64,000 bases of DNA from Tabrizicola thermarum (GTDB taxonomy: Bacteria; Pseudomonadota; Alphaproteobacteria; Rhodobacterales; Rhodobacteraceae). Position numbers and translations under genes: made by a program. The stretch lies in contig NZ_QMJY01000013.1 of the NCBI RefSeq assembly GCF_003574395.1, positions 248,001 to 312,000 of the forward strand. The letters are read 5' to 3'. How positions within the stretch are numbered: position 1 is the stretch's first letter; each line of letters opens with the position of its first letter. Below, in pieces: positions 56,557 to 64,000 of this stretch. The notes under the pieces were generated by a model. The model was not told where the DNA came from. It did no database searches and worked only from the letters and a program-made list of their open reading frames with translations.

Positions 56557-59001
56557 TCAGACGGCGCGCAATGTTTCCAGTTCGCGTCTAAGTTGCAAGA
56601 GCATGGTCAGCGCGTCATCCGCAGGGGCGTGACCTTTTTCCAACTGCATCAGCATGATGTGGTCCAGCACCTCGCCAAGGTCGCTGCTGATTCGGCGCAT
56701 CGCCTCGGATTTGCCCCGCGACACCACCGCCATCACCTGCTCTCCCGTCTCGCGGGCATGGTCCAGGATCAGATCGACCGGAACCTTCGCCTCGAGATCG
56801 ATCTCGCTCTCCAGCGCGGCGGCTCGGGCCCGGATGACCGCAATCGCCTCGTCCGCCACACCTGCGTCCACGCCGACATCCGGGGCAGGCGCAGCGGGGG
56901 CGGCGCTTGCCGGAACGGCCCGCGGGGCGATCCGCGGACGTTCGCGCCGCGGGGCGGGCTGGCCCGTATCGGCAGGTCGCTCGCGCATCATGATCGCACG
57001 CGGCGAGAACTGGGCCGCGTCCAGCGCCGGCGCGGCTGGCGCTGCCGGTGCGGGCGCAGCGGCCCGGGCCGAGGCAGGCAGACGCTGGACCGGAACGTCA
57101 CGCGGGCGCGGCGCGTCACGCGGGGGGGCGACCGGCTCGGCAGGGCGCGGGCGCGGTTCGCGGTTGAAAAGCCGCGGCCGCTCGACCGGGGCGGGCCTTG
57201 TGGCGGCCCCGACAGGCGCCTCGGGCGCCGGTTCCGGCTTGCTGAACAAGACCGGCTCCATCGCCTCTGCCGTTTCCTCGGCGCTCGGCTCCCCGGCGAC
57301 ATCCGGCAGGTCGACCGGCTCGGCCGCATCCTGATCCGGGGCCGGATCTTCAACCGCCTCCGCTTCGGCCATCTCTTCGGGGGTGGCGCGCAGCGAGGAC
57401 AGGTCAGGCAGGGGCGCGCCACGGGTCAGACCCGAGGCGGGAGTGCGCGGCGCACCGAACAGCTTGCGCCGTGCGGCGGCGGGTGCGTCCCGGTCGGCAT
57501 CTTCCGGCGCGGGGCGAGGCACCTCGGCGCCGCTGTCGGGACGCGGCGTCACAGCGCGCGGCGGCTGTTCGCGCGGCGGGGCAGGGTCTTCGGTCGCCGG
57601 TTCGGCCTCGGCTTCGGGTTGCGCCGCAATCCGGGCCACCATCCGGGCCAGATCGCCCCCATCGGGCACCGGTTGCGCGGCCGGGCGCGGCCGCCGCGTC
57701 GCTTCGGGGGGCTTTGCTTGCGGCTCCGGCTCGGAAGGGGCTTCCAGCTCGGCCTTCGATTTCCAGGTCGATCGCAAGGGGACCACCGGCGCCGCCACAT
57801 CGGCATCGCCGGCCACCCGCTTGATCCGGTCGGCAAACCGCCTGCGCGGTTCGGGCTGTGCAGGGTCGGCTGCATCCTCCGGCGGAGGGGCGGCGATCAC
57901 CGGCTCCGGGGCGATCGCCTCTTCAGAGTCCGGTGCTTGCTCGACGGCCTGCGCAGCCTCCGCCTCCTCCTCGACGGCCTCCTCGGCCTCCGCCCTTTCG
58001 GCCGGGTTCTCGTCGTCCCCGACGGGTTCGGACGCCTCGTCGGCATCCTGATCGACCGCTTCGATCTCGGCCTCCACGGGCGGTTCCGGCGCCTCGGTCT
58101 CGGGCGGCGGAGTCCACGGGCCGGGCGCTTCCGTTGCCTCGCCCGCTTCGGCAAAGCGCCGCGCCACCAGTTCCGAGGCCTCGACATGCCGCGCCAACAG
58201 CAGCTCGGCCGTATCCATGTCGGCCCGGCGGCCCGACTGGACGCGCTGCTTGATCGCCGAGATCACCGCCGTCGCGCCACTGTCGCGGAACAGCTCGCGG
58301 TTCACCGGGCCTCCCGGCGGCATCGCGGCGCGGGCTTCCTTGGCCGAGATCGACAGGATCTGGCGGAACTCCTCGCCCGCGCGCAGTTCGACCCGATCAT
58401 GCATCGCCGAGGCCGCCTGGCGGCTGCCCAGAAGATCGACCTTGGTCAGGAACATGAAACTGTTGTCCTTGACCGACTCCGGCAGGCTTTCCCAGACCGC
58501 CTGCTCTTTCGGCAGATAGGACGTGGTGCACCAGATCACGATATCGGCGCGCTTGCTGGCCCAGCTGGCGGCCCGCTTCTGCTCTGCCTCCATCGGCCCG
58601 GCCGACACCTCAAGCAGACTGATGACCTTCAGCGCGGGCAGGTCCATCTCCAGCGTGACCAGAGCCGGAGCCAGGGGCAGAACCTCGGCCAGATCGCTGC
58701 CCGGCAGGATCGTCGTGCTGCCGTCGGTCAGCGTGCACATCATCCGGGCCGTTTCGCCGTGCTGGACGACAATCGTCGGCAGGCGCAAGGTCTCGGGGAC
58801 GACGGTCGCGCCGACAAGCAGGTTCAGGATCGAGGACTTGCCGGACCCGGGCAGCCCCAGAAGGGCGACGCGGGCCGGGCGCTCCAGACGTTCGATCAGC
58901 CGTTCCGCAGCCTCTGCCGGCCCGCCCGCGGGCAGGAGCCCCCGGTCAAGTGCGCGGCCAAGCCGCTGGGCGACTGTCAGTTCCTCATCCGGATTTGCCA
59001 T
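56557..59001 (-). CDS. P-loop GTPase with long disordered tail and C-terminal helices
   Basis: 814 residues. GTPase domain in residues 40-270: G1 GLPGSGKSS (49-57), G4 TKVD (186-189), SISAKEA as G5. The G3 DxxG appears lost, reading LLEVSAGP (129-136), so hydrolysis may be altered. Residues about 280-730 are Pro/Ala/Glu/Arg-rich and disordered, with three short LF-containing motifs (KLFGAPRTP, VLFSKPEP, RLFNREPRP). The last about 85 residues are helical with EIDLEAKVPVDLILDHARETG. It starts 3 bases after the PP2C stop. The tail looks like a docking scaffold and phospho-target; its many Thr/Ser residues could be read by the FHA protein. Confidence 0.82.
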   Translation of the reverse strand: MANPDEELTVAQRLGRALDRGLLPAGGPAEAAERLIERLERPARVALLGLPGSGKSSILNLLVGATVVPETLRLPTIVVQHGETARMMCTLTDGSTTILPGSDLAEVLPLAPALVTLEMDLPALKVISLLEVSAGPMEAEQKRAASWASKRADIVIWCTTSYLPKEQAVWESLPESVKDNSFMFLTKVDLLGSRQAASAMHDRVELRAGEEFRQILSISAKEARAAMPPGGPVNRELFRDSGATAVISAIKQRVQSGRRADMDTAELLLARHVEASELVARRFAEAGEATEAPGPWTPPPETEAPEPPVEAEIEAVDQDADEASEPVGDDENPAERAEAEEAVEEEAEAAQAVEQAPDSEEAIAPEPVIAAPPPEDAADPAQPEPRRRFADRIKRVAGDADVAAPVVPLRSTWKSKAELEAPSEPEPQAKPPEATRRPRPAAQPVPDGGDLARMVARIAAQPEAEAEPATEDPAPPREQPPRAVTPRPDSGAEVPRPAPEDADRDAPAAARRKLFGAPRTPASGLTRGAPLPDLSSLRATPEEMAEAEAVEDPAPDQDAAEPVDLPDVAGEPSAEETAEAMEPVLFSKPEPAPEAPVGAATRPAPVERPRLFNREPRPRPAEPVAPPRDAPRPRDVPVQRLPASARAAAPAPAAPAAPALDAAQFSPRAIMMRERPADTGQPAPRRERPRIAPRAVPASAAPAAPAPDVGVDAGVADEAIAVIRARAAALESEIDLEAKVPVDLILDHARETGEQVMAVVSRGKSEAMRRISSDLGEVLDHIMLMQLEKGHAPADDALTMLLQLRRELETLRAV

Positions 59002-59004
59002 GTG

Positions 59005-60090
59005 TTACTTTATGACGGTGACTCGCCTTGGCCGCAACCGCGCTGTGGACAAATCCTCGACCAGCGGATCAGGGTTGCTTTCTTGCACCGCCCGCACAAC
59101 CTGGCGCGGTGGCCGCGACGGCTTCGGCTCGGGCAGGGGCTGCGGCGGCAGCGGCGACACGGCAGGTGCGGGCTGCGGCGCGGGGGCGGGCCTGGCAATC
59201 GGCAGGGAAAGATGCTCCGGCGCGACGGTCGTCAACCGGCGCGGCCGCGCCACAGACGCCGACGGGCCGCTCGGCCGTTCCTGCCTCGGCCGGACAGAGG
59301 CGTCGTTCACCTTGATGAGGGTAAAGCTGATGTTGTCCTGATCCGGATCGTCCAGCCGGGCGAGTTCGTCCAGCAGCCTCTCGGCGATCTCGGTCGAGCG
59401 GGCCTTGCGATACCTGTTCAGCAGTTTCTCGATCTGCGCATTGGTCAGGAACTGCACTCCGTCCGATGCGCACAGGACGATATCCCCGGCTTGCAGCTCA
59501 AAGGGCCGGGTCGGGCAGTCGATCTTGGGGATCCGCGTGCCCATCAGCACCGAAATCAGACAGTTGCGGTCGGGATGGTTGGCGGCAACCGCCGGATCCA
59601 TGAGGCCCGACTTGACCATGAAGTCGATCTGCGGCGCCATCGAATGGTCTTCGTTCAGCTGCGTCAGGCGCCCGTTGCGAAACAGGTACAGGGGCGAGTC
59701 GCCCACCGAAATCCACCACAGCCGGTTCTCGACCAGGGCCGGGACGACCAGCGTCGCGCCCATGCCCTCGGTCTCCGGGTGGCTGCGGGTGTGCTGGCGC
59801 AGGGTCTCGTTCGCGAATTCCGCGACATTGCGCAGGATTTCGGGCGCCCGCGCCTCAAACGACCGCACATCGGCGAAATGAAACTTCAGCTCGCTGAAGA
59901 CTTCGGTCAGGACGATCTTCGACGCGACATCCCCGGCGGCATGGCCCCCCATTCCGTCGGCAAGAACCACGAAGCCGGCCTCTGCCCCCACGGGGAAATC
60001 GGCCGTGATCGCGTCTTCCTGATAGTCCCGTGCGCCCTGACTGATGCCCGAGGCTACGTCATACCGTGGCTCACGCGATCGCCATATCAT
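59005..60090 (-). CDS. PP2C-type Ser/Thr protein phosphatase
   Basis: 361 residues. Catalytic core 1-262 with the metal residues in order: RDYQED (Asp26), DGMGGH (Asp45-Gly46), GDSP (Asp131), ASDG (Asp210) and QDN (Asp252). The remaining 100 residues are Pro/Arg-rich and probably disordered, ending ARLRPRRVTVIK. It would remove phosphate from Thr/Ser of cluster proteins. No Ser/Thr kinase gene is present in the window. Its start lies 20 bases inside the FHA gene, showing tight coupling. Confidence 0.95.
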   Translation of the reverse strand: MIWRSREPRYDVASGISQGARDYQEDAITADFPVGAEAGFVVLADGMGGHAAGDVASKIVLTEVFSELKFHFADVRSFEARAPEILRNVAEFANETLRQHTRSHPETEGMGATLVVPALVENRLWWISVGDSPLYLFRNGRLTQLNEDHSMAPQIDFMVKSGLMDPAVAANHPDRNCLISVLMGTRIPKIDCPTRPFELQAGDIVLCASDGVQFLTNAQIEKLLNRYRKARSTEIAERLLDELARLDDPDQDNISFTLIKVNDASVRPRQERPSGPSASVARPRRLTTVAPEHLSLPIARPAPAPQPAPAVSPLPPQPLPEPKPSRPPRQVVRAVQESNPDPLVEDLSTARLRPRRVTVIK

Positions 60091-60904
60091 CGGCGTCCCC
60101 CTCGGAGTCGACTGCCGACCAATTGAAGTCAGCTGTACACAACACTTTCAGCACCAAAGTCGTCTCTCCGATCTGGATCTCGTCGCCGTCGCCGACAACG
60201 GACGTGGACAGAAGGGGTTTGCCGTTCAACCGCACCAGGTTCGATTTGCCGCCATGGCCAAGATGGAACTGGTGCGTCATGGGATCATAGGCGATGGCGG
60301 CGTGATGCTGCCGCGAGATCGCCATGTCGCCAAAGTCCAGCGCGATGGTCTGGTCGGACCCGCGCCCGATCTGCGACACACCCCGCAGCACCGGAAACGC
60401 CGCGCCGCGGCCCGGACCGGATTTGATTACCAGCCAGCCGGTCGGATACATCACCACGCCCGACTTGTCGCCCGGCTCGATCGTGTCGTCCATCCGCCCC
60501 TCGTCGAACAGCGGCACGACCGAGGCCGGCTGCGGCTCGAACCCAAGGACACGCGTCTTGGTCCGCGACGCACGCCGACGCACGCCCGCATCGGCGGAAA
60601 TCTCGCGCGCCGGGGTCGGCATCGGCGGCGGGGCGGGCGGCGCAGCCTCTTCTTCCATCTCCCAGATGTTGACCGTCGGCTTCGGGCCTTCCTTGGCGAC
60701 CACGGCGCTGTTCGCGGTCTGGGTCAGCACCTCCGGGTTGCCATCCGACAGCTTCGGAAACCGTCCGGCGGCCGGACCGCTGCCCTGCGCGACCGCACCG
60801 ATGACGGCCTTCGTGGCCTCGATCTGCTCGGCTTCGCTGCCGTCGAACCGGGCGGCGCGCGATGCCTTGGCCTTCCGACGAAACAGCCAGTCGAAAAATT
60901 TCAT
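60071..60904 (-). CDS. FHA-domain phosphothreonine-binding protein
   Basis: 277 residues. N-terminus MKFFDWLFRRKAKASRAARF is an amphipathic basic/aromatic helix that may touch the membrane. Residues 20-150 are low-complexity with Pro-rich MPTPAR; the FHA domain spans about 160-260, with GRGSDQTI (180-187), SRQHH (198-202) and the asparagine-glycine pair LNGKP (226-230). The Gly-Arg, Ser-x-x-His and Asn motifs are the phosphothreonine-contact residues. First gene of the cluster; start ATG 60904 follows GCGGAAG. T6SS Fha proteins are similar in architecture, but no T6SS genes are here. Confidence 0.9.
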   Translation of the reverse strand: MKFFDWLFRRKAKASRAARFDGSEAEQIEATKAVIGAVAQGSGPAAGRFPKLSDGNPEVLTQTANSAVVAKEGPKPTVNIWEMEEEAAPPAPPPMPTPAREISADAGVRRRASRTKTRVLGFEPQPASVVPLFDEGRMDDTIEPGDKSGVVMYPTGWLVIKSGPGRGAAFPVLRGVSQIGRGSDQTIALDFGDMAISRQHHAAIAYDPMTHQFHLGHGGKSNLVRLNGKPLLSTSVVGDGDEIQIGETTLVLKVLCTADFNWSAVDSEGDADDMAIA

Positions 60905-61134
60905 CTTCCGCACTCCACCCCGGGAGAAGCCCCGGGTCCATCCATCTTCACCCGGCAACGGTTACCAGGGTCTCAACGGGCGCGCCGTGGCCAGTTCCAT
61001 GGCCTGCCGCATCGCCCAACCCTGCCGCCGTCGAACCCGGGCCCATTGCCCACATGTCACAATTTTTAAACAGAGACTTTGTCCAAAAAGTGATCTGATT
61101 CCGGTCATTTCACGGATCAGGCGCTTGTTTCGGC
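60905..61134 (-). promoter_or_regulatory. Upstream region of the FHA-PP2C-dynamin cluster
   Basis: 230 bases with no gene. An AT-rich stretch (TTTTTGGACAAAGTCTCTGTTTAAAAATTG, in parts TTTTTGGAC and GTTTAAAAATTG, near 61060-61090) is the only likely promoter zone, but no pair of hexamers with normal spacing is convincing. A CCCGGG-based hairpin (60918-60937) lies close to the ribosome site, so translation could be structure-controlled. Confidence 0.35.
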
Positions 61135-62115
61135 TCAGGATAGGCGACGCACCACGAAATCTGCAAGCTCAGACAGAATGTCCCGCAGCGGATGCTCGGG
61201 AAGGTTGTTCAGCGCGGCCTTGGCCCGTTCGGCCCAGGCCAGGGCCTCGGCGCGGCTGTCCAGAATCGCCGCATGGCGGGCCAGAATCGCCACGGCTTGC
61301 GCCAGATCCCCCTCGCGCTGGTCGCCCTTTTCGATCACCCGGGTCCAGAAGGCGCGCTCTTCCGCGTCGGCCTTCGCCACCGCCTTGATGACCGGCAGCG
61401 TCAGCTTGCGTTCGCGGAAATCGTCGCCGGTGTTCTTGCCGATCACCGCATCCGAGCCGCCATAGTCCAGGATGTCGTCGACGATCTGGAAGGCGATCCC
61501 CAGCGCATCGCCATAGTCGAACAGCGCCCGCACCTGCGCGTCGGGCGCCCCCGCGATGACCCCGCCCACTTCGGTCGCGGCGGAAAACAGCGCCGCGGTC
61601 TTGCCGCGGATCACCTGCAGATAGATCCTCTCGTCGGTCTTCAGATCCTGCGCGGCGGTCAGTTGCAGCACCTCGCCCTCGGCGATCGTCGCACTGGCAT
61701 TGGCCAGGATGTCCAGCACCCGAAGGCTGCCGGTTTCCACCATCAACTGGAAACTGCGCGAAAAGAGGTAGTCACCCACCAGCACGCTGGACTTGTTGTC
61801 CCACAAGAGGTTCGCCGTCGGCCGCCCACGACGCCGCTGGCTTTCGTCCACCACATCATCATGCAACAGCGTCGCGGTATGGATGAATTCGACCGTGGCG
61901 GCCAGCTTGACGTGGTCCGCGCCCGCATAGCCCAGCATCCGGGCCGCCGCCAGCGTCAGGAGCGGCCGCAGCCGCTTGCCCCCCGCCTCGACCAGATGCG
62001 CCGTCACTTCGGGGATGCGCGGGGCGTGCTCGCTGGCCATCCGCTCGCGGATCAGCAGGTTCACCGCCGCCATATCCTCGGCCAGAAGCGCGCTCAGCCT
62101 GTCCTGCGGTGTCAT
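61135..62115 (-). CDS. ispB: Octaprenyl/polyprenyl diphosphate synthase
   Basis: 326 residues. First aspartate-rich motif LLHDDVVDES and second QIVDDILDY, with GKRLRPLL before the first and GKTAALFSAAT between; standard trans-prenyl synthase. It makes the polyprenyl side chain of ubiquinone. The ATG at 62115 has AGGGAACG directly upstream; a second ATG at 62151 exists. Divergent from the DUF2007 gene by 81 bases. Confidence 0.94.
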   Translation of the reverse strand: MTPQDRLSALLAEDMAAVNLLIRERMASEHAPRIPEVTAHLVEAGGKRLRPLLTLAAARMLGYAGADHVKLAATVEFIHTATLLHDDVVDESQRRRGRPTANLLWDNKSSVLVGDYLFSRSFQLMVETGSLRVLDILANASATIAEGEVLQLTAAQDLKTDERIYLQVIRGKTAALFSAATEVGGVIAGAPDAQVRALFDYGDALGIAFQIVDDILDYGGSDAVIGKNTGDDFRERKLTLPVIKAVAKADAEERAFWTRVIEKGDQREGDLAQAVAILARHAAILDSRAEALAWAERAKAALNNLPEHPLRDILSELADFVVRRLS

Positions 62116-62196
62116 CGTTCCCTGCACCGCGCCTTCGCCCGCCCCGTCCATGACCTTGCCGCCCTTGCCCCGCCCGTCCCGCGGTTGTAACCCGAA

Positions 62197-62424
62197 GTGA
62201 TGAAGGAACTTCTGCGCACGACCGACCCGACGGTGATCGCCTTTGCCACGGTCCTTCTTGAGGGCGAGGGTATAGCGGCGTTTCCGCTGGACGTCCACAT
62301 GAGCGTCCTCGACGGAAGTCTGGGCATCTTGCCGCAGCGCCTGATGGTGGCGGACCGCGATCACTTCCGCGCCCGCGCGATCCTGCGCGACAACGACATT
62401 CCGCTCGCCGCCGATGTTCGCTGA
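62197..62424 (+). CDS. DUF2007 small protein
   Basis: 75 residues. MMKELLRTTDPTVIAFATVLLEGEGIAAFPLD with the ferredoxin-like plan of DUF2007 (putative PII-like signalling family). The last 11 bases overlap the methyltransferase gene, so the two are coupled. Role unknown. Confidence 0.85.
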   Translation: MMKELLRTTDPTVIAFATVLLEGEGIAAFPLDVHMSVLDGSLGILPQRLMVADRDHFRARAILRDNDIPLAADVR

Positions 62425-63172
62425 CGCCGAACTGTCGGACGACAAGTTCCTCTGCGGCCGGTTGCGCCTCTTGCAGCCGCTGAAGGGCTACCGCGCCGCG
62501 ACCGACCCCGTGCTTCTGGCCGCCGCCTGCCCCGCCGAGCCGGGACAAAGCGTGCTGGACCTTGGCTGCGGTGCTGGCGCGGCGGCACTGTGCCTGGGCC
62601 TGCGCGTATCGGGCCTGGCCCTCGCCGGGCTGGAACTGCAACCCGCCTATGCCGATCTCGCCCGCCGCAATGCCCTTCGCAACGGCATCGCCGTCGAGGT
62701 GCATGAGGGCGATCTGACCCGGATGCCCCCATCCCTGCGCCGAGACTTCGACCATGTCATCGCCAATCCGCCCTATTACCCCGCCCAGGGCAGCCCCTCG
62801 CCCGTCGCCGCCCGCGCCCGCGCCATGCAGGTCGACACGCCGCTCTCCGCCTGGGTCGCCGCCGCAACCCGCCGCCTGCGCCCGGGAGGCTGGCTGACGC
62901 TCATCTGCGGCGCGGACGGCTTGCCCGAGGTCCTCGGCGCCCTGGCCCCCAAGATGGGCTCGGCCGCCGTTCTGCCGCTGGCCCCGCGCGACGGTCGGCC
63001 CGCGCTGCGCGTCCTTCTCCGCGCCCGCAAGGGAGGCCGCGCCCCCTTCCGCCTGCTCGCCCCCTTCGTCATCCACCAGGGCGCGGCGCATGACGGCGAC
63101 CGCGAAAGCTACACGCCCGCCGCCAATGCCGTCTTGCGGGATGGTGCCGACCTTCTGGACCAGTTCGGCTGA
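62414..63172 (+). CDS. TrmN6/YfiC-type tRNA adenine-N6 methyltransferase
   Basis: 252 residues. SAM motif I VLDLGCGAGAAALCLG (about 47-62) and the N6-adenine catalytic motif NPPYY (about 117-121). RLLQPLKGYRAATDPVLLAAA is the family-typical start. The target would be adenine in tRNA (A37 of tRNA-Val in E. coli), but this specificity is by family. Follows DUF2007 with an overlap. Confidence 0.88.
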   Translation: MFADAELSDDKFLCGRLRLLQPLKGYRAATDPVLLAAACPAEPGQSVLDLGCGAGAAALCLGLRVSGLALAGLELQPAYADLARRNALRNGIAVEVHEGDLTRMPPSLRRDFDHVIANPPYYPAQGSPSPVAARARAMQVDTPLSAWVAAATRRLRPGGWLTLICGADGLPEVLGALAPKMGSAAVLPLAPRDGRPALRVLLRARKGGRAPFRLLAPFVIHQGAAHDGDRESYTPAANAVLRDGADLLDQFG

Positions 63173-63273
63173 ATTCGACGCATCATTCTGTCACATGCCC
63201 GTAACAAGGGATGACACGACTCGGGTTTCGTGCTGCACTTCCTGTCGTGGATAGCTTTGACAGGAGGACGACC

Positions 63274-63438
63274 ATGACGATCGCATCGCATCTGGTGGAA
63301 CTGCGCAGGAAGCACGAAACGCTCTCGGAAATGGTCGAAAAGGCTCAGCGCAGCCCCGCAACAGATGCCCTGAAGATCGCGGAACTCAAGAAGCAGAAGC
63401 TGCGCCTGAAAGAGGAAATCGAGCGGCTGAGCCACTAA
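63274..63438 (+). CDS. YdcH/DUF465 family small coiled-coil protein
   Basis: 54 residues: MTIASHLVELRRKHETLSE, with two charged helices forming a hairpin coiled coil. AGGAGGACGACC places a strong ribosome site before ATG 63274. Function unknown across proteobacteria. Its TAA overlaps the converging transporter gene's stop by four bases (63435-63438). Confidence 0.9.
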   Translation: MTIASHLVELRRKHETLSEMVEKAQRSPATDALKIAELKKQKLRLKEEIERLSH

Positions 63439-64000
63439 TCCCTTCCGGCGCTGGCCCTTGCGGCCAGCGTCGCACCTGCCGTAATCAGCACCGCCGCCAG
63501 GGCGATGCTCCAGTTTGGCCTGGCGAAACCAGAGACGACCAGGGCCAGCGTGGACAACAGCGGTGCCGCATAGCTCGCGACGCCCAGAAGCTGGATGTCG
63601 CCGCGCTTCATCCCGATGTCCCAGGTGAAGAAGGCCGCGCCGACCGGCCCGATCCCCAGCGCCAGCACGGCGGCCCAACCCAGGGTCCCGGACGGCCAGA
63701 CCGTCTCTTCCAGCGCCAGATGGATGACCGCCGACAGGATCGCCGTCGCCAGGCAGAACACCGTCACGCTTTCGGTCGGCACCTCGCCCAACCGCCGCGA
63801 CAGGACGGAATAGCCCGCCCAGGTCAGCGCGCAGAGGAAGGCCAGAACCAGCCCCAGGGTCGAACCTTCCGCATCCTCCCCACGCCCCAGCACGATCACC
63901 GCGGCCCCGGCAAAGGCGACCAGAGCGCCGATCACATGTCGGCTCCGCAACCGCTCGCCCGGCAGAAGGCCCGAGAGAAGCACGATGAACAGGGGCCAGA
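63435..64000 (-). CDS. EamA/DMT-family exporter, C-terminal part (runs off the right edge)
   Basis: The frame is open to base 64000 and encodes about 188 residues of a 10-segment drug/metabolite transporter. Hydrophobic stretches include LWPLFIVLLSGLLPGERLR (conserved end of the first EamA repeat), IGALVAFAGAAVIVLG, VLAFLCALTWAGYSVLSRR (start of the second repeat) and ALGIGPVGAAFFTWDIG. The amino-terminal half is outside the window. It likely exports amino acids or small metabolites; substrate unknown. Confidence 0.88.
   Translation of the reverse strand, partial: WPLFIVLLSGLLPGERLRSRHVIGALVAFAGAAVIVLGRGEDAEGSTLGLVLAFLCALTWAGYSVLSRRLGEVPTESVTVFCLATAILSAVIHLALEETVWPSGTLGWAAVLALGIGPVGAAFFTWDIGMKRGDIQLLGVASYAAPLLSTLALVVSGFARPNWSIALAAVLITAGATLAARASAGRD

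Noticed and set aside
52093-60904. Type VI secretion accessory cluster
   Set aside because: FHA and PP2C fit, but no tss structural genes (sheath, VgrG, ClpV, membrane complex) are within the window.
60905-61134. Sigma-70 promoter of the FHA cluster
   Set aside because: The AT-rich zone has no hexamer pair at 16-18 bp spacing good enough to place it exactly.

Overview
The window is a dense, GC-rich alphaproteobacterial chromosome segment with no tRNA, rRNA, CRISPR or insertion sequence visible. Gene content and order point to the Rhodobacter/Paracoccus group (Rhodobacteraceae sensu lato; Tabrizicola-, Gemmobacter- or Rhodobacter-like). The pointers are the smoEFGKS-mtlK polyol operon described from Rhodobacter sphaeroides, the motB-flgE-flgK-flgL-flgI order, rimP-nusA-ylxR/L7Ae-infB, long hpf next to ptsN and lptB with no rpoN, and a Hint/RTX protein. 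Genus is inference from gene content only.

Layout. 1-9.1 kb: tamB (cut by the window edge) and tamA, a small methyltransferase, then rimP-nusA-ylxR/L7Ae-infB behind a recognisable promoter and an intrinsic terminator in the leader. 9.2-17.5 kb: mutT, argJ (unusual charged N-terminal extension) and a SurA/PrsA-type isomerase on the minus strand; secA, an exported unknown and a PstS/OmpA fusion on the plus strand. 17.5-25.8 kb: sorbitol/mannitol ABC importer, two polyol dehydrogenases, SorC-type regulator and HAD phosphatase, with a candidate operator overlapping the smoE promoter and a 24-bp tandem repeat between the permease genes. 25.8-30.2 kb: radC, dnaJ, dnaK, with a near-perfect alphaproteobacterial sigma-32 promoter before dnaK. 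30.2-39.0 kb: cell-surface polysaccharide block (ABC-2 permease, cysQ, kdsB, galU, two paralogous glycosyltransferases, a core-2-type glycosyltransferase with an extra C-terminal domain, a two-domain sulfotransferase). 39.2-43.9 kb: ptsN, hpf, lptB, lptA, lptC, kdsD and a short RNase D. 44.1-49.9 kb: flgI, flgL, flgK, flgE, motB. 50.0-51.9 kb: a PA14/RTX/Hint exoprotein. 52.1-60.9 kb: a seven-gene minus-strand cluster (FHA, PP2C phosphatase, P-loop GTPase with a long disordered tail, two dynamin-like GTPases, a small Roadblock-like protein, an unknown). 61.1-64 kb: polyprenyl diphosphate synthase, DUF2007, a tRNA-type N6-adenine methyltransferase, a YdcH/DUF465 protein and a DMT exporter cut by the window edge.

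The part least explained by known pathways is 52.1-60.9 kb. It combines phosphothreonine recognition (FHA), protein dephosphorylation (PP2C), three different P-loop GTPases, two of them dynamin-like, and a possible Roadblock-type GTPase regulator. No type VI secretion genes and no Ser/Thr kinase lie beside it. I propose it as a phospho-regulated membrane-remodelling GTPase module; the function is unknown.

Other connections are conventional. CysQ would remove the PAP made by the sulfotransferase about 6 kb downstream on the same strand. KdsB and KdsD both serve KDO synthesis, and LptABC export the finished lipopolysaccharide. TamAB and the polyprenyl synthase also serve the envelope.
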